The notes beneath the pieces are model-generated. The model saw only the letters and a list, made by a program, of their open reading frames with translations, had not been told where the DNA came from and searched no databases. This document shows, piece after piece, positions 41,634 to 51,947 of a DNA stretch of 64,000 bases; position 1 is the first letter of the stretch; the number at the start of each line of letters is the position of its first letter. The translations under genes were made by a program, and so were the position numbers. Source of the DNA: Gp13-AA77 sp035949375. Lineage in GTDB: Bacteria > Acidobacteriota > Terriglobia > UBA7540. Location: positions 1 through 64,000 of the forward strand of contig DASZIG010000062.1 of assembly GCA_035949375.1 (NCBI GenBank). Direction: 5' to 3'.

Positions 41634-42365
41634 TTATCCCGATCCGAACGCCAGGCGCAGAAGCACCACCATGGCGACGCCGGTTGCGACCGCCAGCACG
41701 GTGCGCACCCCGTGCATCTTGTTCACCTCCGGGATCAGGTCCGACGCTGCCACGTACAGGGTGACGCCGCCCGAGAGCGCCAAGCCCGCATTCAGCCAGT
41801 GCCGGGCGAATCCCATGGCCACAACCCCGGCCAGCCGCGAGGCGCCAAGGGCCACGGCCGCCCAAATCCCCGCCCGCCGGCTCTGGCGCGCCGCCACCAT
41901 CACGGAGGCGATGGCGAAACCTTCGGGCAGATTGTGCAGCAGGACGGCGCCGAAAATCACCGTGCCGAGCCACGGCGAGATCAGAAAGCCGGACGTGATG
42001 GCGACCCCGTCGAAGAACGTGTGGATGGAGAGTCCACCCAGAGCCAGGTAGGCCACGTGCCGGTTGTGAAAGGGCTCGAGGTGCGTCTCTTCGCCGTAGT
42101 GAAAGTGCGCCGGCCAGGAGTGCTCGAAAAAGTGCACGATGAAGTAGCCCGCCAGGATCAGCGGCGGCGCCGCAACGGCATCGCGCTTGATGGCCTCCGG
42201 GATGATCTCCGCGAGCGCCGTGGCCAGCATGAATCCGGAGCCGACGGCGATGAAGTAGGCGAGAAAGGTCCGGCTCCAGGCGCGCGCGGCCACGATGATC
42301 GCGCCCAGCAGATTCGCCAGGCCCGCGGCCGTGCCGAGCAGCAGGCTGATCGCAACGGGAGACAT
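41634..42365 (-). CDS. ZIP-family metal transporter
   Basis: A 243-residue protein with eight membrane helices. The metal-binding helices carry HTFFDGVAITSG and HNLPEGFAIASV. A His-rich loop (HSWPAHFHYGEETHLEPFHNRH) lies between helices three and four. The pattern suggests zinc or other divalent metal import. An upstream extension of 20 residues in the same frame has no support. The start ATG has only a weak ribosome-binding site. Neighbours do not define the metal. Confidence 0.88.
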   Translation of the reverse strand: MSPVAISLLLGTAAGLANLLGAIIVAARAWSRTFLAYFIAVGSGFMLATALAEIIPEAIKRDAVAAPPLILAGYFIVHFFEHSWPAHFHYGEETHLEPFHNRHVAYLALGGLSIHTFFDGVAITSGFLISPWLGTVIFGAVLLHNLPEGFAIASVMVAARQSRRAGIWAAVALGASRLAGVVAMGFARHWLNAGLALSGGVTLYVAASDLIPEVNKMHGVRTVLAVATGVAMVVLLRLAFGSG

Positions 42366-42385
42366 ACGATCAGCATAACGGTAAA

Positions 42386-42447
42386 CAGCAGGCGGTAGAC
42401 AGTCGCCGGTCTGCCGACTGCCCACTCGGGACGCCTACTGCCTGCTG
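42386..42447. repeat. long inverted repeat (hairpin) between ZIP and hydrolase genes
   Basis: CAGCAGGCGGTAG (42386-42398) pairs with CTACTGCCTGCTG (42435-42447) with one mismatch, and inside it CAGTCG pairs with CGACTG. It lies just after the stop of the serine hydrolase gene on the minus strand and may end its transcript. It belongs to the same style of short-motif spacers as those at 39164-39278 and 47339-47400. Confidence 0.55.
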
Positions 42448-42458
42448 CCCACCAGCTC

Positions 42459-43985
42459 TCAATCGATCCGCTTTATGGGAATGTCTTTTCCGCCCGTATG
42501 CAAGACCATGGTGGTGATCCGGCCCTGGCTGTCGGACACGAACGTCAGCTCATCGTCCGCGGTCTTCGAGAAGAACTCGCTTGCGCTCTCCGGAAAGATC
42601 TCTTCTTTCGGCTCGTCGTTCTCCTGCAGCGACAGGTGATCGCCCTCGCGCCGGATGGTTTCGATCAGATTGGGCGGTTCGCCGTAGCGGCCGGCGTAGC
42701 GGTCGAGCAGCTTCGGATCGACCGCGACCTGCTTGTGCTCCTTCAGCGGCGGACGCGGAGGCAAGCGGTCGTAGGGCGTAAAGCCTTCCCACTCGATCGG
42801 CGTGTACGTATTCTTGAGCAGGGTTTCCAGAAGCTCCTTGTAGATTCCCTCGCCATTCGAACTGTTGGTCATGATCAACAGACCCGTCTTCGTCTCGTCG
42901 AAGCAGACCGCGTAGTTGCGGAAGCCCTCGGCGTGACCCTCCTTGAAAAACGCCTTGCCATATGGGGTCCAGTAGAGGCCCCAGCCGAGGCCATAACTCA
43001 GGCGGATGGATTTGTTCGCGTCCGTGGTCGCGTTCTCGAGCGTGGGAAATTCGTGCTTCCACGGGATCCCGATCTGCGGGCTCAGCATCAGCTCGCGGGT
43101 GTCGCGATCCAGGCTCCGGCCTGCCATGACCGCCTCGAGGAAACGCGCGAAATCGGCGGGCGTGGTTTGCATTGAACCCGCGGCGTCGGCCCTTGGACGC
43201 TTCTCGGGGCCGAGCGACCGGCCGTATTCGTCGTAGCCGTTGGCGTAATCGGTTTCGAACCGCTCCTGCCACATCATGCTGCTGCGGGTCATCCCGAACG
43301 GCTGGAAGACGCGCTCGCGCATCAGCTCTTCGAGCGGCTTTCCGGTAACGGTCTCAACCACGAGTTGCAGCAGTTCGATGCCCTCGCCGGAATACGCGTA
43401 CCGCGTGCCGGGCTCGAAGTTGATGTTCAGCTTGTGGTCGTCATTGATCCAGCGAAAATTGGGAAATCCGGCCGTGTGGCTCAGCAGCATCCGGGCGGTG
43501 ATGAGCTTGTAGCGCGGATCGCCGGCCAGATCCGCGTATTGCGGATATTCCGGCAGCGGCGTCGGCATATATTGGTAGACCGGCTTGTCGAGGTCGATCA
43601 CCTTCTCCTCGACGAGCTGCATCACCAGGTACCCGAACGCCACCTTGCTGAACGAGGCGGCGGTCATGACCGAATCCTCCGTGAGAGGAAGATTCTTCTC
43701 CTTGTCGCGCACGCCGTACGTCTTGAGGTAGACCACCTTTCCGCCGTTGAACATCGCGACCGCGACGCCGGGCACTTCGGCCGCGCGCATCAGTCGCGTA
43801 ACCGTGGCATCGATTTCGGCCGGCGTGATCTCGCTCGCGTCGATTCGCTTCACGGCCGGCGTGGTCGCGGCCCGCGTCGTGACGGTCGGCTCCGTGAAGG
43901 CGGGTCGGATCGCGGTCCCTCCAGCGCCCGCCACCAGCAGGATGACGATTGCGGCCGTGACCGCGAGAAGCAGCGTCTTCTTCAT
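42459..43985 (-). CDS. exported class C beta-lactamase-like serine hydrolase
   Basis: A 508-residue protein with an N-terminal signal or anchor segment (LLLAVTAAIVILLVAGAGG, about residues 5-23). The serine hydrolase domain has the S-x-x-K motif in ASFSKVAF (about residue 117) and the Y-x-N-equivalent in YAYSGEG; a K-T/S-G-equivalent near KEGHAEGF is present. The last ~120 residues form an extra beta domain seen in many such esterases. It could be a penicillin-binding-protein-like D-aminopeptidase, esterase or lactamase; the substrate cannot be told from sequence. GGAGGG six bases before the ATG fixes the start. Confidence 0.87.
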   Translation of the reverse strand: MKKTLLLAVTAAIVILLVAGAGGTAIRPAFTEPTVTTRAATTPAVKRIDASEITPAEIDATVTRLMRAAEVPGVAVAMFNGGKVVYLKTYGVRDKEKNLPLTEDSVMTAASFSKVAFGYLVMQLVEEKVIDLDKPVYQYMPTPLPEYPQYADLAGDPRYKLITARMLLSHTAGFPNFRWINDDHKLNINFEPGTRYAYSGEGIELLQLVVETVTGKPLEELMRERVFQPFGMTRSSMMWQERFETDYANGYDEYGRSLGPEKRPRADAAGSMQTTPADFARFLEAVMAGRSLDRDTRELMLSPQIGIPWKHEFPTLENATTDANKSIRLSYGLGWGLYWTPYGKAFFKEGHAEGFRNYAVCFDETKTGLLIMTNSSNGEGIYKELLETLLKNTYTPIEWEGFTPYDRLPPRPPLKEHKQVAVDPKLLDRYAGRYGEPPNLIETIRREGDHLSLQENDEPKEEIFPESASEFFSKTADDELTFVSDSQGRITTMVLHTGGKDIPIKRID

Positions 43986-44115
43986 GCGAGTCCCTCCATG
44001 AAAATTTGTCCCTACACTAACACGCATTGGTTGCGGAACCGGTTCCAAAACCTGAACACTTTTCCCGGTTAGTGCAAGGGTGGGTTGGCCGTCGCTCGAT
44101 TCGAGCGCGCGGAGC

Positions 44116-46842
44116 CTATGTGCTCGGGATGGTGAAGGTGAACGTGCTGCCACGTCCCAATTCGCTCTCCGCCCAAATGCGCCCGCCGTGACGCTCGACG
44201 ATCCGGCGGCAGATATAAAGGCCGAGACCCGTGCCGCCCCGCCGGCGGGAGTCGGAGGCGTCCACCGGCTGAAAGCGGCCGAAGATGCTCTCCAGCTTGT
44301 CTTTCGGAATCCCGGGCCCCTGGTCGATCACGCGAAAGACGGGATTTCCCGCCTGCTCGTCGCACTCCAGGCGCACCGTGGACCCAGACGATGAGAACTT
44401 GATGGCGTTGCTCAACAGGTTGCCCAGGGTCTGCAGAATGGCGTCCGCATCCACCGAGACGGCGAGCGCCTCCGAGGTTGTTTCCAGACCCACTTCGGCC
44501 GCTTCGGCCATGGGGCGCATCAGCTCGGCTGCCTGCTTGACGAGTTCCGAGGCCGCGCAGGTTTTACGCGCGAGTGGAGGCTGGTCCGATTCCCAGCGCG
44601 CGCTGTCGAGAATGTCGTTGATCAGGCGCGTTAATCGATCCGTATTTCGCAGAGCGATTTCCAGCTTGCGTCGGACGAGCGCCGGCTGGGCTCCGGACTT
44701 GTCCGCCGCGAGCAGACCCAGGACTCCGCGGATGGGGGTCAGCGGCGTGCGCAACTCGTGGCTGACCATGGAAACGAATTCGTCCTTCATCTTCTCCATC
44801 GCCCGCCGTTCGCTTACGTCGCGGAAGGTAAGCACGGCGCCCGCGATCCGGTCGCCTTCCCAAAGGGGCGTGGTGACGCCGTCAATGGGGATGGCCACGC
44901 CGTCCTTGCGGTGGAGGACCTGGTTTTCAGTTTGACGAACCATACCTTGTGTCAGGGCGGCGTGAATGCTGCAGTCCTCGCGCTTGCAGGGAGCGCCATC
45001 AGGCAGAGCGTGACGGAGCAGGATGTGCAGATCCTGGCCCAGGAACTCTTCCCGGTTGTATCCGAGCATTCGGGTGGCGGCGGGGTTCGAGAAGGTGCAC
45101 TTGCCCTCCAGGTTGACGCGAAAGATCCCCTCGCCGGCGGAGTTCAGGATCAGTTCGGTCTCGCGCTGGAGCCTCTCCAAGGCTCTCTCAGCCTCTTCCC
45201 GGTCGGCGATTTCGTCAGCCAGGACGCGGTTGGTCTCCGCCAGGTCAACCGTCCGCTCGGCCACGCGGCGTTCCAGGCTTTCGTTCAGGGTTTTGACTTC
45301 GTCTTCAGCCCGCTTGCGAGGCGTAATGTCGCGAATATTACACTGAATCACCCTCTGGCCGTCAGATTCGTAGACATTGCTGACAAACTCCACCTCCCGT
45401 CGATCTCCGGATTTGGTTTCGAGTGGCAAGTCTTCGTACCTGAGAAATTCCGCTTCTCGCAAGTGTCGAAAAGCGTCCTGAGATCTGACAGCGTCCGGGA
45501 GACTGCCTATTTCCCACAGCTTCCTGCCGAGAACCTCCTCCAGGGTATATCCCAGAATTTCCAGCAAGTAAGGGTTAATATCGGTGATCGTTCCTGTCTC
45601 TGAATCGACAAGTAGAATTCCGTCCTGCGCCGCTTCAAACAGCCGCCGATAACGAGTTTCGGAAGCGCTCAAGGCTTCCTCAGCGCGCTTGCGCTCGGTG
45701 ATGTCAAACTGGTTCGCTATAAAGTGAGTCAACTCGCCGCCGGGGTCTCGTACCGGAGAAACACGGACGTCATCGGTGTAAAGGCGGCCGTCCTTGCGGC
45801 GGTTGGTGATCTCCCCGTGCCAGGTCTTGCCGGCGGCAATCGTGTTCCAAAGATCTTCGAAAAAGCTGTGGCCGTGCCTGCCGGATTTCAGCAGGCGAGG
45901 GTTCCGGCCGATCGCTTCCTCGCGGCTGTAACCGCTCACCTGGCTGAAGGCAGGATTAACATACTGGATTGTTCCCTTCGGGTCGGTGATGATGATGCTT
46001 TCGGCGCACTGTTCAATGCCCGCAAAAAGGCGTGCCCTCTCCTCCTCCGCCCGCTGGCGCTCGGTGATGTCCTGTTTGATCGCGATGAAATCAGCGATCA
46101 CGCCGCGAGCGTCCCGGACCGGCGCGATCGTCATCTGCTCGGTGTAGAAGGTCCCGTCCTTGCGCCGATTGACGATCTCGCCGCGCCAGGTCTCGCCCGA
46201 GAGAATGGCGCCCCACATCTCCTTGTAGAATTCGGGATCCTGCCGGCCTGACTTGAGAAAGGACGGGTTCCGACCGAGAGCCTCAGCGCGGCTGTAGCCC
46301 GTGATCCGGGTGAAGGCAGGATTGACGTATTGAATTCTGGGCTCGAGATCGGTGATCACAACCGCTTCCGCCGCCTGCTCGATGGCCGTCGCGAGGCGGA
46401 AGCGCTCGGCTTCAGCCCGCTTCGTCTCCGCGCGCAACGCTTTCTCGTCGAGCGCCGCCCGGACGGCTTGCGGAAGCCGCACCAAGCGGTGTTTAAGAAC
46501 GTAATCCGCAACGCCGCGCCGGATACAATCTGCCGCAATCTCGTCACCCACCGCGCCGGTGACCAGAATGACGGGAATCTCCCGCCCCTCCTTTTTCAAT
46601 AAATCGAGGGCCTCAGTTCCGGTCCAATGAGGAAGCGCGTAGTCGGCCAGGATCACATCGTAGGGCTCCGTCCGGACCTTTTCGAGGAATGCTTGCCGAG
46701 TTTCGACCACCTCGGCGTTCACTTCGAATTCGCGTTTGAGTTGCCGGATGGATAGTTCGGCATCCGGCAGGGAATCCTCGATGATGAGCACGCGGAGCTT
46801 CTGCCCGGTTGGCGACGGATTCTTGATTTCGGGAACGTTCAT
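44116..46842 (-). CDS. hybrid sensor histidine kinase: receiver, four PAS, HisKA, HATPase
   Basis: A 908-residue cytoplasmic kinase; no membrane helix is seen. An N-terminal receiver domain (about 16-135, phosphoacceptor Asp in ILADYALPHW) precedes four PAS domains (cores VVITDLEPRIQYVNPAF, IIITDPKGTIQYVNPAF, ILLVDSETGTITDINPY and IFRVNLEGKCTFSNPAA). HisKA carries VSMVSHELRTPLTPIRGV, and HATPase_c has DQGPGIPKDK and GTGLGLYI. It is the last gene of the six-gene signalling operon. The start at 46842 lies 14 bases after the upstream receiver stop. Phosphoryl flow could run from its own receiver or to that protein. Confidence 0.92.
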   Translation of the reverse strand: MNVPEIKNPSPTGQKLRVLIIEDSLPDAELSIRQLKREFEVNAEVVETRQAFLEKVRTEPYDVILADYALPHWTGTEALDLLKKEGREIPVILVTGAVGDEIAADCIRRGVADYVLKHRLVRLPQAVRAALDEKALRAETKRAEAERFRLATAIEQAAEAVVITDLEPRIQYVNPAFTRITGYSRAEALGRNPSFLKSGRQDPEFYKEMWGAILSGETWRGEIVNRRKDGTFYTEQMTIAPVRDARGVIADFIAIKQDITERQRAEEERARLFAGIEQCAESIIITDPKGTIQYVNPAFSQVSGYSREEAIGRNPRLLKSGRHGHSFFEDLWNTIAAGKTWHGEITNRRKDGRLYTDDVRVSPVRDPGGELTHFIANQFDITERKRAEEALSASETRYRRLFEAAQDGILLVDSETGTITDINPYLLEILGYTLEEVLGRKLWEIGSLPDAVRSQDAFRHLREAEFLRYEDLPLETKSGDRREVEFVSNVYESDGQRVIQCNIRDITPRKRAEDEVKTLNESLERRVAERTVDLAETNRVLADEIADREEAERALERLQRETELILNSAGEGIFRVNLEGKCTFSNPAATRMLGYNREEFLGQDLHILLRHALPDGAPCKREDCSIHAALTQGMVRQTENQVLHRKDGVAIPIDGVTTPLWEGDRIAGAVLTFRDVSERRAMEKMKDEFVSMVSHELRTPLTPIRGVLGLLAADKSGAQPALVRRKLEIALRNTDRLTRLINDILDSARWESDQPPLARKTCAASELVKQAAELMRPMAEAAEVGLETTSEALAVSVDADAILQTLGNLLSNAIKFSSSGSTVRLECDEQAGNPVFRVIDQGPGIPKDKLESIFGRFQPVDASDSRRRGGTGLGLYICRRIVERHGGRIWAESELGRGSTFTFTIPST

Positions 46843-46856
46843 TCCTGGAGTTCGAC

Positions 46857-47312
46857 TCAGGCGCCGTACTGCCGCGGAGGAGCCTGATTGACAACCAGCC
46901 AATACAGCCCCAACTGCTCCACCGTGAAGCGGAACCTCTCAAAGTTCACGGGCTTGCGGATGTAACTGTTGCAACCGAAGGCGTAGCTTTTCACCAGGTC
47001 CTGCTCTTCTTTGGAGGAAGTCAGGATCACCACGGGCAGCAGTCGCGTGCTTTCGGCGGCTCGCATCTGCCTCAGCACTTCCAGGCCGTCCACCTTGGGT
47101 AATTTCAGATCCAGGAGTACGACCGCCGGCTGGTCCGACGGATTGCGGCCGGCGTAGGCTCCCCGGCCAAACAGGTAATCCAGCGCTTCCGTGCCGTCCC
47201 GCGCCACGATCACCGGATTCAGGATGTTGCTTCCCTTGAGAGCGCGCATCGTCAATTCTTCGTCGTCGGCATTGTCTTCAACCAGCAAAATGGGTCGTTG
47301 ATCGTTTTCCAT
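46857..47312 (-). CDS. single-domain response regulator, CheY/Rcp1-like
   Basis: A 151-residue receiver protein of the Rcp1 class that often serves phytochrome-type kinases. Acidic pocket is LLVEDNADD, the phosphoacceptor Asp is in VVLLDLKLPKVDG, the switch Thr in VVILTSS and the Lys in YIRKPVNF. No output domain follows, so it passes or stores the phosphoryl group. GGAGG four bases upstream sets the start. It lies between two histidine kinases in the operon. Confidence 0.93.
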   Translation of the reverse strand: MENDQRPILLVEDNADDEELTMRALKGSNILNPVIVARDGTEALDYLFGRGAYAGRNPSDQPAVVLLDLKLPKVDGLEVLRQMRAAESTRLLPVVILTSSKEEQDLVKSYAFGCNSYIRKPVNFERFRFTVEQLGLYWLVVNQAPPRQYGA

Positions 47313-47338
47313 TAATCCTCCGGGAACAGCCGGTCGAA

Positions 47339-47400
47339 CAGTCAAGAGTCGAGAGTCGAAAGTTGAAAGCCTTTTCGACTTTTGACCCTCGACTTTTAAC
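47339..47400. repeat. AGTCGA-type imperfect inverted repeat in the operon
   Basis: CAGTCAAGAGTCGAGAGTCG and the downstream CGACTTTTGACCCTCGACTT are imperfect reverse complements and can form a hairpin in the spacer between the two kinase-system genes. It could terminate or stabilise part of the transcript. The motif resembles the spacers at 39164-39278 and 42386-42447. Confidence 0.45.
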
Positions 47401-49534
47401 TGCTCTCAACCACTGCTTTTCCCCCCAAGGTAAAATAAACCGTTGCCCCCTGTCCCACCGCCCCCTCGGCCCACACCTCGCCCCCGTGCTTGCGCACGAT
47501 GCGATGCACCGTGGCCAGTCCAATGCCGGTCCCCGGAAACTCGGCGCCCCCGTGCAGGCGCTGGAAGGGAACGAAAAGCTTCCCGGCATAGGCCATATCA
47601 AATCCGGCGCCGTTGTCGCGCACGAAGTAGGCCTTGCGGCCATCCGAGTCCGACAGTCCCAGTTCGATCCGGGTGGGTTGCTGCCCGGCGCTGAACTTCC
47701 AGGCGTTGCCCAGCAGGTTCTCGAGAACCACCCGCAGCAGGCGCGGGTCGCCCTCCGCCTCGAGCCCGGACGGAATCACGAACTCCGCCGGGCGTTCCGG
47801 CTCGGACTTCTGAAGGTCCGAGGCGAGAACCTGCGCCAGCGCGCTCAGATCAACTTTCTCCTGATGCAACTCCGTACGCGAGATGCGCGAAAGGCCCAGC
47901 AGGTCGTCGATGAGCTGTCCCATCCGCACGGCCGCCGCCCGGATGCGGCCCAGGTATTTCTGCGCTTCGGCGTCCAGCTTCGGGCCGTAGTCTTCGACGA
48001 GGGCCAGGCTGAAGCCGTCTATGCCCCGCAGGGGCGCCCGCAGATCGTGAGCCACGGAGTAGCTGAAGGCTTCGAGTTCCCGGTTCGCGGCAACGAGTTC
48101 GGTGGTGCGCTCGGCGACACGGCGTTCCAGGGTGGCATTCAGTTCCTTGATTTGATCCTCCGCCTGTTTGCGGTGCGTAATGTCGCGGGCGATGGATGAG
48201 GCCCCGATGATGCCGCCGGCCGTGTCTTTGAACGGGGAAATGGCCAGTGACACCTCGACTAGCGTGCCGTCTTTCCTCATTCGCTGCGTCTCGTAATGCT
48301 CCACGGTTTCTCCAAGCCCGATCCGCTCCAGGATCGCGGGCAATTCGTCCGGGCGGTCCGGAGGCAGGAGCAGTGAGACGGAGCGGCCAATCACTTCCTG
48401 GGCCTGGTAGCCGTAAAGCCGCTCGGCCCCGCGATTCCAACTGACAATCGTACCGTCCAGGCGCTTGCCGATAATCGCGTCCTCGCAAGACTCGACGATG
48501 GCAGCCAGGTGGGCGCGAGCTTCATCCACCCGCGTCCGAAGGGCAATTTCCCGGGCGTCGGCGCTAGCGAGCGCGGCAGCCTGGCGCCGGAGCTGGTCTT
48601 GGAGGCTGAGGTTTTCATGGGCCTCGGCGGCATACATGCTGAGCGTAACCGCCAGCCGTTCGTCCTCGAGGCTGAACTCGTCCCCGCCGGCCTTGTTGAT
48701 CAGCTCAAGCCAGCCGTATTCCTGGGTCAAGGTATAAATGGGTACCACGAGAAACGATGTAACCAAGCTCTCGGCTCCGAGAATGGCACGGGCGGAAAGC
48801 GGACCGGCGCGGGGCGAACGGAAAGGAAGCTGCTTCCCCTGGACGGCCTGCAGAATGTGTTCGGCGAGCAGTGGATCGCGGGCGAGGGGGCTGCTCTCTC
48901 CGGCGCTGTCCACCTTGAACGTCTGCATCCTTTGCTGGCCTTGTCCCACGAGGGTGACGGCAATCTCCGCGTTCGTCAGGTCCTGCCCCATGTGGCAGAA
49001 ACGCTCGAAAAGCTTTTCGGGCTGCTGCTGGGTGTGAAGGTCGAGGGGCATTTCGACGAGCGCGGCCAGGCGGTGGGCGGGGAGAGATAGCGCCGGATGA
49101 GAATCCGCAGTGGCCTCGCCGCCGGGGTACGGCGATGCCGGTGAGAAGAAAAGCCCGCTTGGTGAAGGAAGGCCAAGGGCCGCATCGACTGCGGCGAGAA
49201 CGGTCTCGGGCGACGTGGGCTTGCCAAGCACGGCAGCGGCTCCGGCGGACCGCCCGATTGCCCGGGCCTCGGGCACCTTGTAGGAGGCGGTATAGAGAAT
49301 CACCGGAATCGAGGCCAGCCCGGGATCGGCACGCAGCCGGGCCAGGAATTCCCTGCCGTCCATGGTGGGCATCTGGATGTCCGTGATGATCAGGTCGGGG
49401 CGGTCCCGGCCCACATGAGTGAGCGCGTCGGCGCCGTTTGACGCCTCCGGAACCTCGTGTCCGAAATGAGTGAGCAGGCTCACCAGGAATTCACGATTGA
49501 TGGGCCGGTCGTCGACCACTAGAATCTTTGCCAT
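47396..49534 (-). CDS. receiver-GAF-PAS histidine kinase, phytochrome-kinase type
   Basis: A 712-residue cytoplasmic kinase. N-terminal receiver (about 1-120; Asp in LIITDIQMPTMDG, Lys in LGKPTSP), a GAF domain (about 165-320), a coiled linker and a PAS domain (about 345-455; AIIGKRLDGTIVSWNRGAER). HisKA is the phytochrome-like form SYSVAHDLRAPLRGIDGF, and HATPase has VRDNGAGFDMAYAGKLF and GTGIGLA. Kinases of this type commonly use Rcp1-like receivers, and such a gene is immediately downstream. The GAF domain has no obvious chromophore cysteine, so light sensing is not indicated. Confidence 0.92.
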   Translation of the reverse strand: MAKILVVDDRPINREFLVSLLTHFGHEVPEASNGADALTHVGRDRPDLIITDIQMPTMDGREFLARLRADPGLASIPVILYTASYKVPEARAIGRSAGAAAVLGKPTSPETVLAAVDAALGLPSPSGLFFSPASPYPGGEATADSHPALSLPAHRLAALVEMPLDLHTQQQPEKLFERFCHMGQDLTNAEIAVTLVGQGQQRMQTFKVDSAGESSPLARDPLLAEHILQAVQGKQLPFRSPRAGPLSARAILGAESLVTSFLVVPIYTLTQEYGWLELINKAGGDEFSLEDERLAVTLSMYAAEAHENLSLQDQLRRQAAALASADAREIALRTRVDEARAHLAAIVESCEDAIIGKRLDGTIVSWNRGAERLYGYQAQEVIGRSVSLLLPPDRPDELPAILERIGLGETVEHYETQRMRKDGTLVEVSLAISPFKDTAGGIIGASSIARDITHRKQAEDQIKELNATLERRVAERTTELVAANRELEAFSYSVAHDLRAPLRGIDGFSLALVEDYGPKLDAEAQKYLGRIRAAAVRMGQLIDDLLGLSRISRTELHQEKVDLSALAQVLASDLQKSEPERPAEFVIPSGLEAEGDPRLLRVVLENLLGNAWKFSAGQQPTRIELGLSDSDGRKAYFVRDNGAGFDMAYAGKLFVPFQRLHGGAEFPGTGIGLATVHRIVRKHGGEVWAEGAVGQGATVYFTLGGKAVVESS

Positions 49535-49596
49535 TCGCTTTCACTCTCCAAAACCGCCACCGTGCTGAAAGTACCCGGGTACGGCATCGGCTATTT

Positions 49597-50448
49597 TCAG
49601 CTCTCGCCGTCACCCGCGGGGTCTCGTCGTCGCTGCAGCAGGTCTTCAATCTCGGCCAGCAATTTCTCGGGGTCGATGGGGCGGCCCACGAACTTGTCCG
49701 CCCCAAGCCTGAGCGCCACCTGGCGGCCATGGCCGGTGAGAACCGTCGAAGTAATGAACATGAAGGGGATGTGGCGAAGCCTGGAGTCTGACTTGACGGC
49801 CCGGATGAAGTCGTAACCCGAAAGCCCCGGCATGTGTACGTCAGAGACAATCAGGTCCGGTAAGTGCTCGCCGAGCTTGGCCAGTGCTTCGGCCACGCCG
49901 GGGGCGGAATTCACCTCATAGCCGGAGGGCTCGAGCAGGCTGCGCAGCACCTGAATGTTCGTCGGCACGTTATCGACGACCAGCACGGACGCGCCCTTTA
50001 GCGTGGGCGGAAGGGGCGCGGACGTTACACTCGTCGGGTCCGTTCCCCCTGTCTGCGGAGTGGCCCGCCGGGGCGGCGCGCCTTCGCGCCGAAGGTACGG
50101 ATCGAGATGCTGGACGAAGGTTTCGGGGTCAATCGGTTTGGAAACGTAGCCGTCAAAGCCGGCCTGCAGGATCTTTTCCCGGTCACCCACCATGGCAAGC
50201 GCCGTGATGGCAAGTATCGGAGTGCTTTCGAACGCGCTGTCTTTCCGCAGGCGGCATGCCGCCTCGTACCCGTCCATCACAGGCATGTGAATATCCATCA
50301 GGATCAGGTCGGGGCGCTCCCGCGCGGCAACTTCGAGCGCCTCCCGGCCGTCATGAGCCTCGAAGGTTTCGTGGCCGAAGGCTTTGAGGAGGCAAGTGAT
50401 CAGTTCCAGATTGTTCGGATTATCTTCAGCAACCAGTATTCGAGCCGT
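49597..50448 (-). CDS. tandem double-receiver protein with an apparent ACG start
   Basis: A 283-residue protein of two receiver domains. The first has LVAEDNPNN, Asp in LILMDIHMPVMDG and YVSKPIDP; the second has VLVVDNVPTN, Asp in LIVSDVHMPGLSG and FVGRPIDP, where Arg replaces the usual Lys. A Pro/Thr-rich linker separates them. There is no ATG in the correct place. GAGGAGG (50453-50459) is four bases before an ACG (50446-50448) that aligns with the ATG of the neighbouring receiver start (TARILV versus MAKILV). The next in-frame ATG upstream is 100 bases inside the previous gene. Output is unknown. Confidence 0.85.
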   Translation of the reverse strand, partial: TARILVAEDNPNNLELITCLLKAFGHETFEAHDGREALEVAARERPDLILMDIHMPVMDGYEAACRLRKDSAFESTPILAITALAMVGDREKILQAGFDGYVSKPIDPETFVQHLDPYLRREGAPPRRATPQTGGTDPTSVTSAPLPPTLKGASVLVVDNVPTNIQVLRSLLEPSGYEVNSAPGVAEALAKLGEHLPDLIVSDVHMPGLSGYDFIRAVKSDSRLRHIPFMFITSTVLTGHGRQVALRLGADKFVGRPIDPEKLLAEIEDLLQRRRDPAGDGES

Positions 50449-50464
50449 AAGACCTCCTCGATTC

Positions 50465-51937
<1,473 letters not shown>

Positions 51938-51947
51938 TTTTATCCGC

